From assembly GCF_039522665.1 (NCBI RefSeq), contig NZ_BAAADV010000003.1, forward strand, positions 124,001 through 188,000: a stretch of DNA of 64,000 nucleotides. Direction: 5' to 3'. This document shows positions 33,024-42,042 of the stretch, in pieces. This stretch comes from Natronoarchaeum mannanilyticum. Lineage in GTDB: Archaea > Halobacteriota > Halobacteria > Halobacteriales > Natronoarchaeaceae. The position numbers and the translations under genes are program-made. The notes beneath the pieces are model-generated. The model searched no databases, was not told the origin of the DNA, and saw nothing but the letters and a program-made list of their open reading frames with translations. Position 1 is the first letter of the stretch; every line of letters starts with the position of its first letter.

Positions 33024-33704
33024 CTACTCCGCCGCGAAACCCCGGAGGACGCCCTGCCCGTCGGTTCGACCGACGTCCGGCAGCGTCGCGCGCTCGGGGT
33101 GTGGCATCAGCACGGCGACGTGTTCGCGCTCGCCGAGGATGCCCGCGACGTTGTCCTTCGAGCCGTTAGGATTGGCAGCCTCGGTCGCTTCGCCGTCGGC
33201 GTCGCAGTAGCGGAACAGGACCCGATCCTCCTCGCGGAGCGTCTCCAGGCGGTCGTCGGTGATCTCGAAGCGGCCCTCGCCGTGGGCGATCGGCACCTCG
33301 ATCACCTCGCCTTCCTCGTAGGCCGCGGTCCAGGGCGTGTCGGCGTTCTCGACGCGCAGGTGGACGTGCTCGCACTGGAAGCGGGCGCTCCGGTTGGTCG
33401 TGAACGCGCCGTCGGTCAGCCCGGACTCCGAACCGATCTGGGCGCCGTTGCAGACGCCCAGCACGGGCACGCCGTCCTCGGCGGCCGCCCGCACCTCGTC
33501 CATGATCGGCGAGCGGGCCGCCATCGCGCCGGCGCGGAGGTAATCGCCGTACGAAAAGCCGCCGGGCAGCATCACGCCCGTCGTGTCTTCGGGGAGACCG
33601 TCCTCGTGCCAGACGATCTCGGCGTCGACGTCCAGATGGTCGAGGGCGCGCTCGGCGTCCCGGTCGCAGTTCGATCCGCCGAACCTGATGATCGAGACCG
33701 TCAT
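33024..33704 (-). CDS. purQ: Phosphoribosylformylglycinamidine synthase subunit PurQ
   Basis: A 226-residue class I glutamine amidotransferase that supplies ammonia to PurL in purine synthesis. The nucleophile is C85 in VLGVCNGAQIG; the His/Glu of the triad are in LMPHPERA near the C-terminus. GGSNCDRDAERAL at the N-terminus is typical of PurQ. It lies 3 bp downstream of purS, so the two are co-transcribed. Confidence 0.95.
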   Translation of the reverse strand: MTVSIIRFGGSNCDRDAERALDHLDVDAEIVWHEDGLPEDTTGVMLPGGFSYGDYLRAGAMAARSPIMDEVRAAAEDGVPVLGVCNGAQIGSESGLTDGAFTTNRSARFQCEHVHLRVENADTPWTAAYEEGEVIEVPIAHGEGRFEITDDRLETLREEDRVLFRYCDADGEATEAANPNGSKDNVAGILGEREHVAVLMPHPERATLPDVGRTDGQGVLRGFAAE

Positions 33705-33707
33705 TCC

Positions 33708-33959
33708 TTATCGCTCCTCGACCTCGACGTCGTAGTCGTGGATCGTCGGGTTCGCGAGCAGCCGCTCGGCCATCTCCTCGACGCGCTCGGCGGCGGCCTC
33801 TTTCGAGTCGGCCTCAAGGTCGATCTCGAACCGGTCGGCCGAGCGCAGCGACTCCAGCTCGAAGCCCAGCCGCTCGAGCGCGCGCTGGGTCGTCTCGGCT
33901 TCCGGGTCGAGCACGCCCGTCTTCAGGCGCACGGTGACCGTGGCGGTGTAGGCAGTCAT
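33708..33959 (-). CDS. purS: Phosphoribosylformylglycinamidine synthase subunit PurS
   Basis: An 83-residue protein of the usual PurS size. It bridges PurQ and PurL in the FGAM synthase complex. TVTVRLKTGVLDPEAETTQR and the ending NPTIHDYDVEVEE are characteristic. First gene of the purS-purQ unit. purL is not in the window. Confidence 0.95.
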   Translation of the reverse strand: MTAYTATVTVRLKTGVLDPEAETTQRALERLGFELESLRSADRFEIDLEADSKEAAAERVEEMAERLLANPTIHDYDVEVEER

Positions 33960-34132
33960 CGCCAGTAGTTGGGAGACCGTGCGCAAAAACGTTTGTGACT
34001 TCGCGCCCGTATGCACGTACGTGGGTATCGACGCGGCCGCCGCGGCGCCGCGCGCCGACGCATCGGCGACGGACGACGACCGCCGCTCGGCGTGGTATCG
34101 AATTGCACGCGCGACAGACCGGCGAAAACAAG

Positions 34133-34140
34133 CCTTTTAC
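34133..34140 (+). promoter_or_regulatory. TATA-like box of the purU transcript
   Basis: CCTTTTAC about 28 nt before the ATG of the short leader reading frame at 34165. It implies that the transcript begins at that leader rather than at purU. Confidence 0.5.
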
Positions 34141-34164
34141 CCGCCGCCGATCAGACATAGCCTG

Positions 34165-34203
34165 ATGACGGACACCGATCCCGCGCGGAGGTGGTCGCGA
34201 TGA
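34165..34203 (+). CDS. Possible 12-residue leader peptide overlapping purU
   Basis: MTDTDPARRWSR, ending TGA at 34201-34203 and overlapping the purU ATG by 2 nt (ATGA). It starts where a leaderless transcript from the upstream TATA-like box would begin. A Shine-Dalgarno-like GGAGGTG (34187-34193) inside it is 6 nt before the purU start. This suggests translational coupling or leader control. The unit is short and could be chance. Confidence 0.4.
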   Translation: MTDTDPARRWSR

Positions 34204-35186
34204 CGAACGAGCTGACCGAGATCACGGTTATCGGAGACGACTCCACGGGAATCGTCGCGCAGTTCACCTCCCTGCTGTTCGAGCGCGGGATCAACATCGA
34301 GGACATCGACCAGGCGGTCCGGGACGGCCTGTTCCGGATGACCACGACCGTCGACACCAGCGAGATGGTCTGCACGGAGGAGAAGCTCCGCGAGGACCTG
34401 CTGGAGCTGGGCGACGAACTCGACGTCGACGTGCAGGTGCGATTTCCCGCCGACCGCGAGACCCAGCAGATCGCGGTGCTCGTCACCAAGGAGTCCCACT
34501 GTCTCGAGGCGCTGTTCGAGGCCTGGACCAACGACGAGCTGGGCGCGGACATCTCGGTCGTGATCGGCAACCACGACGACCTCCAGCCGCTCGCGGAGCA
34601 GTACGGCGTCCCGTTCCACGACGTCGGCGACGAGAAAGGCACGCCCGACGAGGAGGAGCTGCTGGACCTGCTCGCGGAGTACGACGCCGACCTGATCGTG
34701 CTCGCGCGCTACATGCGGATCCTCAGCCCGAACGTCGTGTTCCGCTACGAGGACCGGATCATCAACATCCACCCGAGCCTGCTGCCGGCGTTCCCCGGCG
34801 CCCGGGCCTACGAGCAGGCGGTCCAGGAGGGCGTCCGCATCGCGGGCGTCACGGCCCACTACGTCACGACCGACCTGGACCAGGGCCCGATCATCACCCA
34901 GCGGGCCTGCGACGTCCGAGACGACGACACCCGCGCGGACCTCAAGCAGCGCGGCCAGCCCCTCGAAGCCGACGCGCTGCTCGAAGCCGTGCGCCTGCAC
35001 CTGAACAACGACGTCTCGGTCCACCGCGGCCGCACCAGCCTCCGCGACGACGCCGACGGCTACCAGCTCGGCCTGACCCGAGACGCCCAGCGGGCCAACC
35101 CCGACCGGCCGGTCGACGGCCTCGGCGACGCGCTGAGCGAGGGCGGCGACGGCGCCGAGATCACGACCGAGTCCGACGACGACTGA
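34200..35186 (+). CDS. purU: Formyltetrahydrofolate deformylase
   Basis: A 328-residue enzyme that releases formate from 10-formyl-tetrahydrofolate. An N-terminal ACT domain (about 1-85, ITVIGDDSTGIVAQFTSLL) precedes the formyltransferase fold with IGNHDDL (catalytic Asn), NIHPSLLPAFPGA (His) and VTTDLDQGPII (Asp). An acidic C-terminal tail of about 45 residues is extra. Formate could feed a PurT-type reaction, in keeping with purS/purQ and purC nearby. The ATG at 34200 is favoured over the GTG at 34191 because of the Shine-Dalgarno. Confidence 0.95.
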   Translation: MTNELTEITVIGDDSTGIVAQFTSLLFERGINIEDIDQAVRDGLFRMTTTVDTSEMVCTEEKLREDLLELGDELDVDVQVRFPADRETQQIAVLVTKESHCLEALFEAWTNDELGADISVVIGNHDDLQPLAEQYGVPFHDVGDEKGTPDEEELLDLLAEYDADLIVLARYMRILSPNVVFRYEDRIINIHPSLLPAFPGARAYEQAVQEGVRIAGVTAHYVTTDLDQGPIITQRACDVRDDDTRADLKQRGQPLEADALLEAVRLHLNNDVSVHRGRTSLRDDADGYQLGLTRDAQRANPDRPVDGLGDALSEGGDGAEITTESDDD

Positions 35187-35203
35187 TCGCGGCGCGGCAG
35201 CAT

Positions 35204-35207
35204 CTTT
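35204..35207 (+). terminator. Short T-tract after purU
   Basis: T4 tract 17 bp beyond the purU stop after a GC-rich stretch; weak evidence for termination. Confidence 0.3.
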
Positions 35208-35337
35208 TCGCGCACCTCGTACTCCGAGTGGCGACGCAGAGGAATGGCCGCCGGAACGTAGCGGAAACGAGACGACGATCGAGAGAAGCAACCGCCGAGC
35301 GAAGAATAAGCCGTCGGTCGATGGGAGCAGGCCGCCG

Positions 35338-35526
35338 TCAGTTCGCGTCGTCGAACTCCGCCGCGCAGGCCTCGCTACAGAAGTGGCGATGGTAGGCCTT
35401 GCCGTCCTCGACCCGCGTCCGGACGACGTGGTTCGGGTCCTCCACGATCGGCTCGCCGCAGACCTCGCAGTTCGGCGCCTCGTCCTCGTCGATGTCCTCC
35501 TCGAGCTCCGATGTCGGGTCCACCAT
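35338..35526 (-). CDS. Small zinc-binding protein with two Cys pairs
   Basis: A 62-residue protein. CEVCGEPIV and HRHFCSEACAAEF give four Cys and a His arranged as in TRASH/YHS-like or DUF7576-type zinc fingers. The N-terminal 20 residues are acidic. Partner unknown. The start at MVDPTSELEED is preferred because the longer frame adds only a few atypical residues. Confidence 0.75.
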   Translation of the reverse strand: MVDPTSELEEDIDEDEAPNCEVCGEPIVEDPNHVVRTRVEDGKAYHRHFCSEACAAEFDDAN

Positions 35527-35622
35527 TTGTTCACAGGGAGGGTGCTGGCGCACTATAAGGATTGCATTTCCGGCGGCATCGCAAAATTCGCCGCGCCGAG
35601 CCGGCTCCGACCGCGCGACCGT

Positions 35623-36648
35623 TCAGAGCTCCCGCGCCGCGGCGACGGCGTCCTCGATCGGCGGCGCGTCGAACAGTTCGCGGCCGACGTAGGCGTTGGC
35701 GCCGGCGGCGTAGATATCCCGCGCAACCTGAATCACGTCGTCGTCGAGCGACTCGGGCTGGACCTCACAGAGCGGACGCCAGTCGGCGACGTCCTCCTCT
35801 TTCGCGCGTTCCTTCGCGGCGTCGACGGCGTCGACCCACTCCGGCTGGGTGCGCTTGTGGTACTGCCGGATGACCTCCTTCGAGAGCTGCTGGCCGTCGT
35901 AGGAAAAGCGGTTCTCGTCGAGCGTCCCGACGACGTCGGCGACGCGGATCTCGCCCTCGAAATACAGGCACTCGATCTTGCCGTCCTCGTGGGTCATGTC
36001 GGCCTCGGCGGCGCGCTCGGTGACGATCCGGTTCACTTCGCGGGCGGTGGCTTCGAGATCCTCGATATCGGCCGCGCCGGCGATCCGGTCGGCCTCCTCG
36101 CGCGAGAGGTAGCGGTCCGACTCCTCGTACTTCGTGGAGAACTCGACGACCGGCTCGTCGAGGTCGACGGCCTCGTCGGGCCACTCCTCGAACCCGAGGT
36201 CGTGGTCGGCGGGCTCGGTGCGCCCGCGCAGGCTCGATCCGACGGGGACGCGATTTCTGAAGACGATCTCCAGGGGGACGAGATAGTTCTCGCCCGCCTG
36301 ATCGTGATAGGCGTCGTAGTCGTAATCCCGACCGTCGTGGGGCAGGTCGGGCACCTGCGTCAGGTCGATCGCCATCTCGCGCGGCGCGGCGTCGACGTCG
36401 TCGAGCGGGACGGCCTCGTCGGCGTCCCCGGGAACCACTCCGCGGTAGTGCGTCGGGACGCCTTCGGATTCCAGCAGCTCGAAGTTGAACGCGCCCATCG
36501 CGCAGAGGCTCTCTCCTTTCTCGGGGATCTCGTCGGGCATCTTGCCCCAGTCGAACACCGAGTAGTCGTCGGTAAAGCGGAACGCGCCGCGGCCCAGCTC
36601 CCCCGCCGAGGGCTCGACCTCGACGCGGAACTCCTTGACGCTCGTCAT
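35623..36648 (-). CDS. purC: Phosphoribosylaminoimidazole-succinocarboxamide synthase
   Basis: A 341-residue SAICAR synthetase, which joins aspartate to CAIR in purine synthesis. FRFTDDYSVFDWGKMPDEIP (N-terminal ATP region), PLEIVFRNRVPVGSS and TLDENRFSYDGQQLSKEVIR are family signatures. It is about 100 residues longer than most bacterial PurC, as is usual for halophiles. The start at MTSVKEFRVEVE is chosen because the upstream extension is low-quality sequence. Confidence 0.95.
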   Translation of the reverse strand: MTSVKEFRVEVEPSAGELGRGAFRFTDDYSVFDWGKMPDEIPEKGESLCAMGAFNFELLESEGVPTHYRGVVPGDADEAVPLDDVDAAPREMAIDLTQVPDLPHDGRDYDYDAYHDQAGENYLVPLEIVFRNRVPVGSSLRGRTEPADHDLGFEEWPDEAVDLDEPVVEFSTKYEESDRYLSREEADRIAGAADIEDLEATAREVNRIVTERAAEADMTHEDGKIECLYFEGEIRVADVVGTLDENRFSYDGQQLSKEVIRQYHKRTQPEWVDAVDAAKERAKEEDVADWRPLCEVQPESLDDDVIQVARDIYAAGANAYVGRELFDAPPIEDAVAAAREL

Positions 36649-36763
36649 AGTTGGACTCCCGAATCGGCGGCCTATGTACCTGCCGAAATTTCGAGCAAGG
36701 GGACTAGGATCAGGTGGACGTGCTTCGAAGAGAGCATCGATCGACGGCGACGACGTGAACACC

Positions 36764-37033
36764 ACGCCCGAAGCCCTCGCGCCCGTCCGGTCGCGCGACT
36801 CGCTGCGCGCTTCAGTCGCTTCGCTCCTTCCAGTGCTTGCTTCGTCGTGCTTCCCGGACGACCGCTCGCCCTTCGAGTCCGCCAGGCCCTGGATTGATCA
36901 GCCGGCCCCTGGCGGACTCGAAGGGCGAGGCCGGCTCGGCGGTTCCCGGGCGACGCAAGCACTGGAGCGACTGATAGGGAGCGAAGCGCGCAGCGAGCCC
37001 CGGAACCCCGAGCCGGCCGAGGGCTTCGGGCGT
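36764..37033. repeat. 270-bp imperfect palindrome
   Basis: Outer arms 36764-36779 and 37018-37033 are exact 16-bp inverted copies. The innermost arms 36865-36886 and 36908-36929 are exact 22-bp inverted copies (CTCGCCCTTCGAGTCCGCCA..) around a 21-bp loop. Between them, CTCGCTGCGCGCTTC and CCAGTGCTTGC recur inverted, so similarity extends over almost the whole length. RNA from either strand would fold into a long hairpin. It may be a miniature element, a structured RNA or a remnant of an inverted duplication. Confidence 0.75.
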
Positions 37034-37103
37034 AGTAGTCACCGTACGAGCAACAGCGAACGCCAGTCCAACAACGCACCATCCTAGCCGGTATCACCGC
37101 ACG

Positions 37104-37110
37104 TTTTTAA
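37104..37110 (+). promoter_or_regulatory. TATA-like box of cofH
   Basis: TTTTTAA, about 27 nt before the ATG at 37135; supports a leaderless cofH transcript. Confidence 0.5.
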
Positions 37111-37134
37111 CGGTGGACCGTCGTTCGATACGTG

Positions 37135-38523
37135 ATGGAGAAGGGCGAGGGGGACGTGCCCGACGAGGTCGAGTTCGAGCGCGTCCCCGAGACCGACCAG
37201 TCGTTCGAGAACGCGCTGGCGAAGGCGCGCGACGGCGAGCGGCTGTCGGTCGACGACGCGATCGAACTGCTGACCACCGGCACGGACGAGGAGGGGATCG
37301 ACCGGCAGCGGAAAGAGCGGGTGCTGGAAGCCGCGGATCGGCGCCGCGCCGAGATCGTCGGCGAGGAGGTGACGTTCGTCGCGAACCTCAACAACAACGT
37401 CACGACCGCGTGCAACGTGGGGTGCAAGTTCTGCAACTTCAAGGACGCCGCACAGCGCTTCGAGACCGAGTACGACGGCGAGAACCCGGGGTTCACCAAG
37501 ACGCCCGCCGAGTCCCGCGAGATCGTCGCGGACGCCGCCGAGATGGGCGTCTACGAGGTCTGCTCGGTGTCGGGACTGCATCCGGCGTTCGCGCTCGACG
37601 ACGAGCACCGCGAGATCCTCGAGGCCGCCGAGAATCCCAAGGAGGTCAACTACCGACCGCCCGCGGACTACGAGACGAGTCCGGGGACGTACGTCGACCA
37701 GATCGCGGCGATGAGCGTCGGCGGCGTCCACGTCCACTCGATGACGCCCGAGGAGGCCTACCACGCGAAGCGGGGCACCGACTGGAGCTACGAGGAGGTG
37801 TTCCGACGGCTGAAAGACGCCGGCCTCGACAGCGTGCCGGGCACCGCCGCCGAGATCCTCGTCGAGGAGGTCCGCGACGTGATCTGCCCCGGCAAGATCG
37901 GCACCGAGGAGTGGATGGACGCCATGGAGGCCGCCGCGAACGTCGGGCTGGATCTCACGTCGACGATCATGTACGGCCACGTCGAGAACGAGGCCCACCG
38001 CGCGCTCCACCTGCAGCGGATCCGAGAACTCCAGGACCGGACGGGCGCGATCACCGAGTTCGTCCCGCTATCCTTTATCCACCAGAACACGCCGCTGTAC
38101 GAGCAGGGACTGGTAGAGGGCGGCGCGTCGCGCGACGAGGACGAACTGATGGTCGCCGTCGGCCGGCTATTCCTGGACAACGTCGACCATATCCAGTCCT
38201 CGTGGGTAAAGTACGGCGACGAGCACGGGCTGAAGCTACTCAACTGCGGCGCCGACGACTTCATGGGGACGATCCTCTCCGAGGAGATCACCAAGCGCGC
38301 CGGCGGCGACTACGGCGAGGTCCGCACCTTCGAGCAGTACGTCGAGATGATCACCTCGATCGGCAGAGTCCCCGTCGAGCGCTCGACGGACTACCGGCAG
38401 CGCCGCCGGATCGATCCCGACGACCCGCCGTTCGGGCCGGAACTCGGGCCGCGCGCCGACGGGACGCCGCTGTTCGAGCGCGAGTCGGCCGACGACGCCG
38501 CGGCGATCGACGCCGACGACTGA
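37135..38523 (+). CDS. cofH: 5-amino-6-(D-ribitylamino)uracil--L-tyrosine 4-hydroxyphenyl transferase CofH
   Basis: A 462-residue radical-SAM enzyme for Fo, the deazaflavin core of coenzyme F420. The Fe-S motif is CNVGCKFCNFKD (CxxxCxxC near residues 98-105). Family segments are VCSVSGLHPAF, GTAAEILVEEVRDVICPGK and SWVKYG. It works with CofG (39232-40386). An extra ~55-residue N-terminal part and acidic tail are normal for halophiles. The ATG at 37135 is favoured over a GTG one codon earlier. Confidence 0.95.
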   Translation: MEKGEGDVPDEVEFERVPETDQSFENALAKARDGERLSVDDAIELLTTGTDEEGIDRQRKERVLEAADRRRAEIVGEEVTFVANLNNNVTTACNVGCKFCNFKDAAQRFETEYDGENPGFTKTPAESREIVADAAEMGVYEVCSVSGLHPAFALDDEHREILEAAENPKEVNYRPPADYETSPGTYVDQIAAMSVGGVHVHSMTPEEAYHAKRGTDWSYEEVFRRLKDAGLDSVPGTAAEILVEEVRDVICPGKIGTEEWMDAMEAAANVGLDLTSTIMYGHVENEAHRALHLQRIRELQDRTGAITEFVPLSFIHQNTPLYEQGLVEGGASRDEDELMVAVGRLFLDNVDHIQSSWVKYGDEHGLKLLNCGADDFMGTILSEEITKRAGGDYGEVRTFEQYVEMITSIGRVPVERSTDYRQRRRIDPDDPPFGPELGPRADGTPLFERESADDAAAIDADD

Positions 38524-38606
38524 CGTCGCCTAACGGTTGCGGGGCGACGACGCGTCGGGGCGAACGCATTTTATCGCGGTCGTGGACGACTAGCGTGGGT
38601 GATTAG

Positions 38607-39200
38607 ATGGCACACGACCTGCTCATGCTCGTCGGCGACTACGTGGAAGACTGGGAAGTGATCGTCCCCTACCAGGCGCTCCAGGCGGTCGGCCACGAGG
38701 TCGACGCGGTCTGTCCCGACAAGGAAGAGGGCGACACCGTCGCGACCGCGGTCCACGACTTCACGGGCGAACAGACCTACAGCGAGAAGCCGGGCCACAC
38801 GTTCGAGCTCTCGGCGACGTTCGACGACATCGACGCCGAGGCGTACGACGGCCTGGTCATCCCCGGCGGGCGCGCGCCGGAGTATCTGCGCACCTACGAC
38901 GAGGTGATCGAGTGCGTGCAGCACTTCTTCGAGGAGGACAAGCCCGTCGCGGCGCTCTGTCACGCGCCACAGCTGCTCAACGCGGCCGGCGTCATCGAAG
39001 GCCGGGCGCTGACGTCCTACCCGGCAGTCAGGGCCGAAGTCGAGTCCGGCGGCGGCGAGTGGCACGACGGCGTCACGGTCGACGGCAATCTGGTGACCGG
39101 CCGGGTGTTCACCGACCACGTCGAGTGGATCTCGGAGTTCCTCGACGTGCTCGGCACCGACGTCCAGCACGGCGAACCGATGCCCGCGAGCGACGACTGA
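38607..39200 (+). CDS. DJ-1/PfpI family protein
   Basis: A 197-residue protein with nucleophile elbow [10 protein letters not shown] (Cys about 114) and acidic residue in [31 protein letters not shown] is typical of PfpI/YhbO-type members. Possible activities include deglycase or protease-like stress functions. It sits between cofH and cofG, though no role in F420 synthesis is known for this family. Confidence 0.85.
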   Translation: MAHDLLMLVGDYVEDWEVIVPYQALQAVGHEVDAVCPDKEEGDTVATAVHDFTGEQTYSEKPGHTFELSATFDDIDAEAYDGLVIPGGRAPEYLRTYDEVIECVQHFFEEDKPVAALCHAPQLLNAAGVIEGRALTSYPAVRAEVESGGGEWHDGVTVDGNLVTGRVFTDHVEWISEFLDVLGTDVQHGEPMPASDD

Positions 39201-39231
39201 GCGGGACGCCGAAACTCCTTCCGGCGACGCA

Positions 39232-40386
39232 TCAGTCGTCCGCCGGGACCGGCTCGCCGGCCAGCACGCCGCGATAGCGCTCGCCGGCGTCGTCCTGAGC
39301 GTCGATGGCATCCCGGATCGTCGGCGAGAGCCAGTCGTCGCCCGGCGCCGGCTCGCCCGCGAAGCTGTCGGTCCGCAGCCCCTCGGGCAGGAATCGCTCG
39401 TACACCGGCAGGCGCTCGCGGAGCGGGACGTCGCCGTGCTCGGCGACGGCCTCCAGCTCCCGCAGCGCGGGCCACTCGTAGTCCGGGTTGATGTAGTCGT
39501 CCGTGATCGGCGAGACGCCGCCGAGATCGTCGATCCCGCAGTCGACCAGTTCGCGGGCCGGCGCGAGGTTCGGCGGCACCTGCACCGAGACCTCTTCGGG
39601 CAGCGCCGCGCGGGCCATCGCGACGACGCGGCGCATCGTGTCGAGCTCCGGAGACCCGCCGCTCCAGCGCTCGTTTTCCACTACTGGCTGGACGATCACT
39701 TCCTGAACGTGACCGTAGCGCTCGTGCATCTCGCGGATCGCCAGCAGGCTCTCGGCGCGATCGCGCCAGTCCTCGCCGAGGCCGACCAAGATACCGGTAG
39801 TAAAGGGGACCGACAGCTTGCCGGCATTTTTGATCGTGTTGAGTCGCTGGCCGGGGTTCTTCCGGCGCCGGCCTGCGTGGGCGTCGACGTCCGCGGTCGT
39901 CTCCAGCATCACGCCCATGCTGGCGTTGACGTCCGCGACCGTCGCCATCTGCTCGTAGGTCTGGTCGCCGGGGTTGCTGTGGGGGAGCAGTCCCTCGTCG
40001 AGGGCGATCTCGCAGACCTCGCGGAGGTACTCGTGGATCGAGTCGTGGCCCCACGAATCGAGCTGGTCGTGGACCTGTTCGTAGCGGTCGTCCGGATCGT
40101 CGCCGAAGGTAAACAGCGCCTCCGTGCAGCCGGCGTCGGCGCCCATCTGCAGGGTTTCGCGAACCTCGTCGGTGCTCATCAGCGTCGCCTCGCCCGGCGG
40201 GTCGAAGTACGTGCAGTAGGTGCAGGTGTACCGACACGCGGTCGTGAGCGGGACGAACACGTTCCGCGCGAAGGACAGTTCGGGAGCCGGATCGACGTCG
40301 TCGGGACCGACGTCGAGCAGCGACGCCACGTCCGCCTCGTCGATCGTCACGTCGACGCCGTACTCCTCGGCCCCCGGAATCATCAT
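39232..40386 (-). CDS. cofG: 7,8-didemethyl-8-hydroxy-5-deazariboflavin synthase CofG
   Basis: A 384-residue radical-SAM enzyme that closes the deazaflavin ring after CofH. The Fe-S motif is CRYTCTYCTYFD. Family segments include EALFTFGDDPDDRY, LLPHSNPGDQTYEQM and NPGQRLNTIKNAGKLSVPFT. Two adjacent ATG codons are available; a TATA-like TTTATC lies 27 nt before the first. It converges with the DJ-1-like gene. Confidence 0.95.
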   Translation of the reverse strand: MMIPGAEEYGVDVTIDEADVASLLDVGPDDVDPAPELSFARNVFVPLTTACRYTCTYCTYFDPPGEATLMSTDEVRETLQMGADAGCTEALFTFGDDPDDRYEQVHDQLDSWGHDSIHEYLREVCEIALDEGLLPHSNPGDQTYEQMATVADVNASMGVMLETTADVDAHAGRRRKNPGQRLNTIKNAGKLSVPFTTGILVGLGEDWRDRAESLLAIREMHERYGHVQEVIVQPVVENERWSGGSPELDTMRRVVAMARAALPEEVSVQVPPNLAPARELVDCGIDDLGGVSPITDDYINPDYEWPALRELEAVAEHGDVPLRERLPVYERFLPEGLRTDSFAGEPAPGDDWLSPTIRDAIDAQDDAGERYRGVLAGEPVPADD

Positions 40387-40471
40387 CGGAAGGAGTGCGC
40401 GCTCCCCGATAAAGGTTCGACTTCGGGGCGGGACGAAATGGCAAGGTCGAAACGCAGACGGCGGCGCGGCG

Positions 40472-41941
40472 CTACCGCGGCGGGTAGTGGTCGTGCCAGG
40501 GGTTCGCCCGTTCGAGCGCGCCCGAGGCCGCCAGCACGGTCTCGTCGTCGAAGCGGTCGCCGATCAGTTGCATCCCGACGGGGAGTCCGTCGTCGGTCAG
40601 CCCGGCCGGCGCCGAGGCGGCGGGATGGCCGGTGAAGTTGATCGGGTAGGTGAGACACCAGCCGATCAGCGGATCGACGTCCTCGCCGTCGATCTCGGTC
40701 GGCCCGACGGTGCCGCCTTTGCCCTCGGTGTTCTCGACCGGCGGGACGGCCAGCGTCGGCGTCACCAGCAGATCGTACTGCTCGAAGACGTCCTGGACGG
40801 CGTCGTACACCCGCGTCCGGACGTGGTCGTCGCGCTTGTACTCGAGCAGACTCATGTCGCGGGTGTCCTCCAGCAGGTCGACGAGCTCGGGGACCATCTC
40901 GTCGCGGTGGTCGCCCAGCAGGTCCATCCCCTCGTCTTTGAACCCCTCGATCGCGGAGTGGTAGAGCCCGGCGATCTGGCGCAGCCAGATGTCGGCCAGC
41001 TCCTGCTGGTCGACGTCGATGCCGAGGTCGACCCGCTCGACGGTCGCGCCGGCGTCCTCGAAGGCGTCGACGGCGTCGTCGACCACGTCGCGGACGCGCT
41101 CGTCGACCGGGAACACGTCGAAGTCCGGGCTGTACGCGATCGAGAGCCCCTCGACGCCCCGGTGGACGGCGCCGCGGTAGTCCGGATCCTCGTCTGGGAC
41201 AGACAGCGGATCGCGCGGGTCGGGACCGGCCATCACGTCGAGCATCAGGGCGGCGTCCTCGACGGTGCGCGCGATCGGCCCGGCGTGGATCATCGGCGTG
41301 TGCGAGAGGAATGCGTCCGGGCGGATCGCCTGCGCGACCCGACCGTAGGACGCCTTCAGCCCGTAGACGCCCGAGAACGACGCCGGGATCCGGACCGACC
41401 CGCCGCCGTCCGAGCCCTGCGCGATCGGGACCAGCCCGTCGGCCACCGCGGCGGCCGAACCGCCCGACGACCCGCCCGCGTTGCGCTCCAGGTCGAACGG
41501 GGTGCTGGTCGGGCCGAACAGCAGGTTGTCGGTCGTCCCCTTGTGGCCGAACGACGGCGTGTTCGTCTTGCCCACGACGATCGCGCCGGCCTCCTCCAGG
41601 CGCCGGACGTAGGTGGCAGTCTCCTCGGGGACGAACTCCTCGAACGGCGCCGACCCCATCGTGTTGCGGACGCCGGCCTTGAAGTCGAACAGGTCCTTGA
41701 TCGCGATCGGCACCCCGTGGAGCGGGCCGAGCGGCTCGCCGGCCGCGACGGCCTCGTCGGCTTCCCGCGCCCGCTCCATCGCCGCCTCTTCGAGCAGCGT
41801 CACGAACGCGTTGATGTCGTCGTTGCGCTCCCGGATCCGTTCGAAGCTGGCTTCGACGGCTTCCTGAGCGGTCAGGTCGCCGCTCCGGATTCGGGCGGCC
41901 ATCTCCGTCGCTGACGTGTACGCGAGGTTATCTTCCCCCAT
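40472..41941 (-). CDS. Amidase-signature enzyme
   Basis: A 489-residue amidase. The Ser-cisSer-Lys triad is visible as K82 ([10 protein letters not shown]), S158 ([10 protein letters not shown]) and S182 ([11 protein letters not shown]), with the usual 24-residue spacing of the serines. GatA-like overall, but a lone gene without GatB/GatC, so a hydrolase of small amides is the safer call. It stands between cofG and cofC on the same strand. Confidence 0.85.
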   Translation of the reverse strand: MGEDNLAYTSATEMAARIRSGDLTAQEAVEASFERIRERNDDINAFVTLLEEAAMERAREADEAVAAGEPLGPLHGVPIAIKDLFDFKAGVRNTMGSAPFEEFVPEETATYVRRLEEAGAIVVGKTNTPSFGHKGTTDNLLFGPTSTPFDLERNAGGSSGGSAAAVADGLVPIAQGSDGGGSVRIPASFSGVYGLKASYGRVAQAIRPDAFLSHTPMIHAGPIARTVEDAALMLDVMAGPDPRDPLSVPDEDPDYRGAVHRGVEGLSIAYSPDFDVFPVDERVRDVVDDAVDAFEDAGATVERVDLGIDVDQQELADIWLRQIAGLYHSAIEGFKDEGMDLLGDHRDEMVPELVDLLEDTRDMSLLEYKRDDHVRTRVYDAVQDVFEQYDLLVTPTLAVPPVENTEGKGGTVGPTEIDGEDVDPLIGWCLTYPINFTGHPAASAPAGLTDDGLPVGMQLIGDRFDDETVLAASGALERANPWHDHYPPR

Positions 41942-42042
41942 GTGTCACGATGACACGATACTAGCACTAATTTCTAGCAGTCCCGAACGATCCCATCGAC
42001 GCCCGAAACGACGCGCGACCGCGCCGCGTCGGCCCGAGAATC

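Larger units (their letters stand above)
36649..37134. other. Long non-coding region upstream of cofH
   Basis: A 486-bp region between divergent purC and cofH. It is dominated by a long imperfect palindrome (next entry). Open frames through it have no credible protein. A TATA-like tract precedes cofH. Confidence 0.6.

Noticed and set aside
36635-37087. Open frames through the palindrome between purC and cofH
   Set aside because: They exist only because of base composition; the predicted peptides are Arg/Ser-rich, start inside purC or end in the cofH promoter, and the inverted-repeat structure explains the sequence better.
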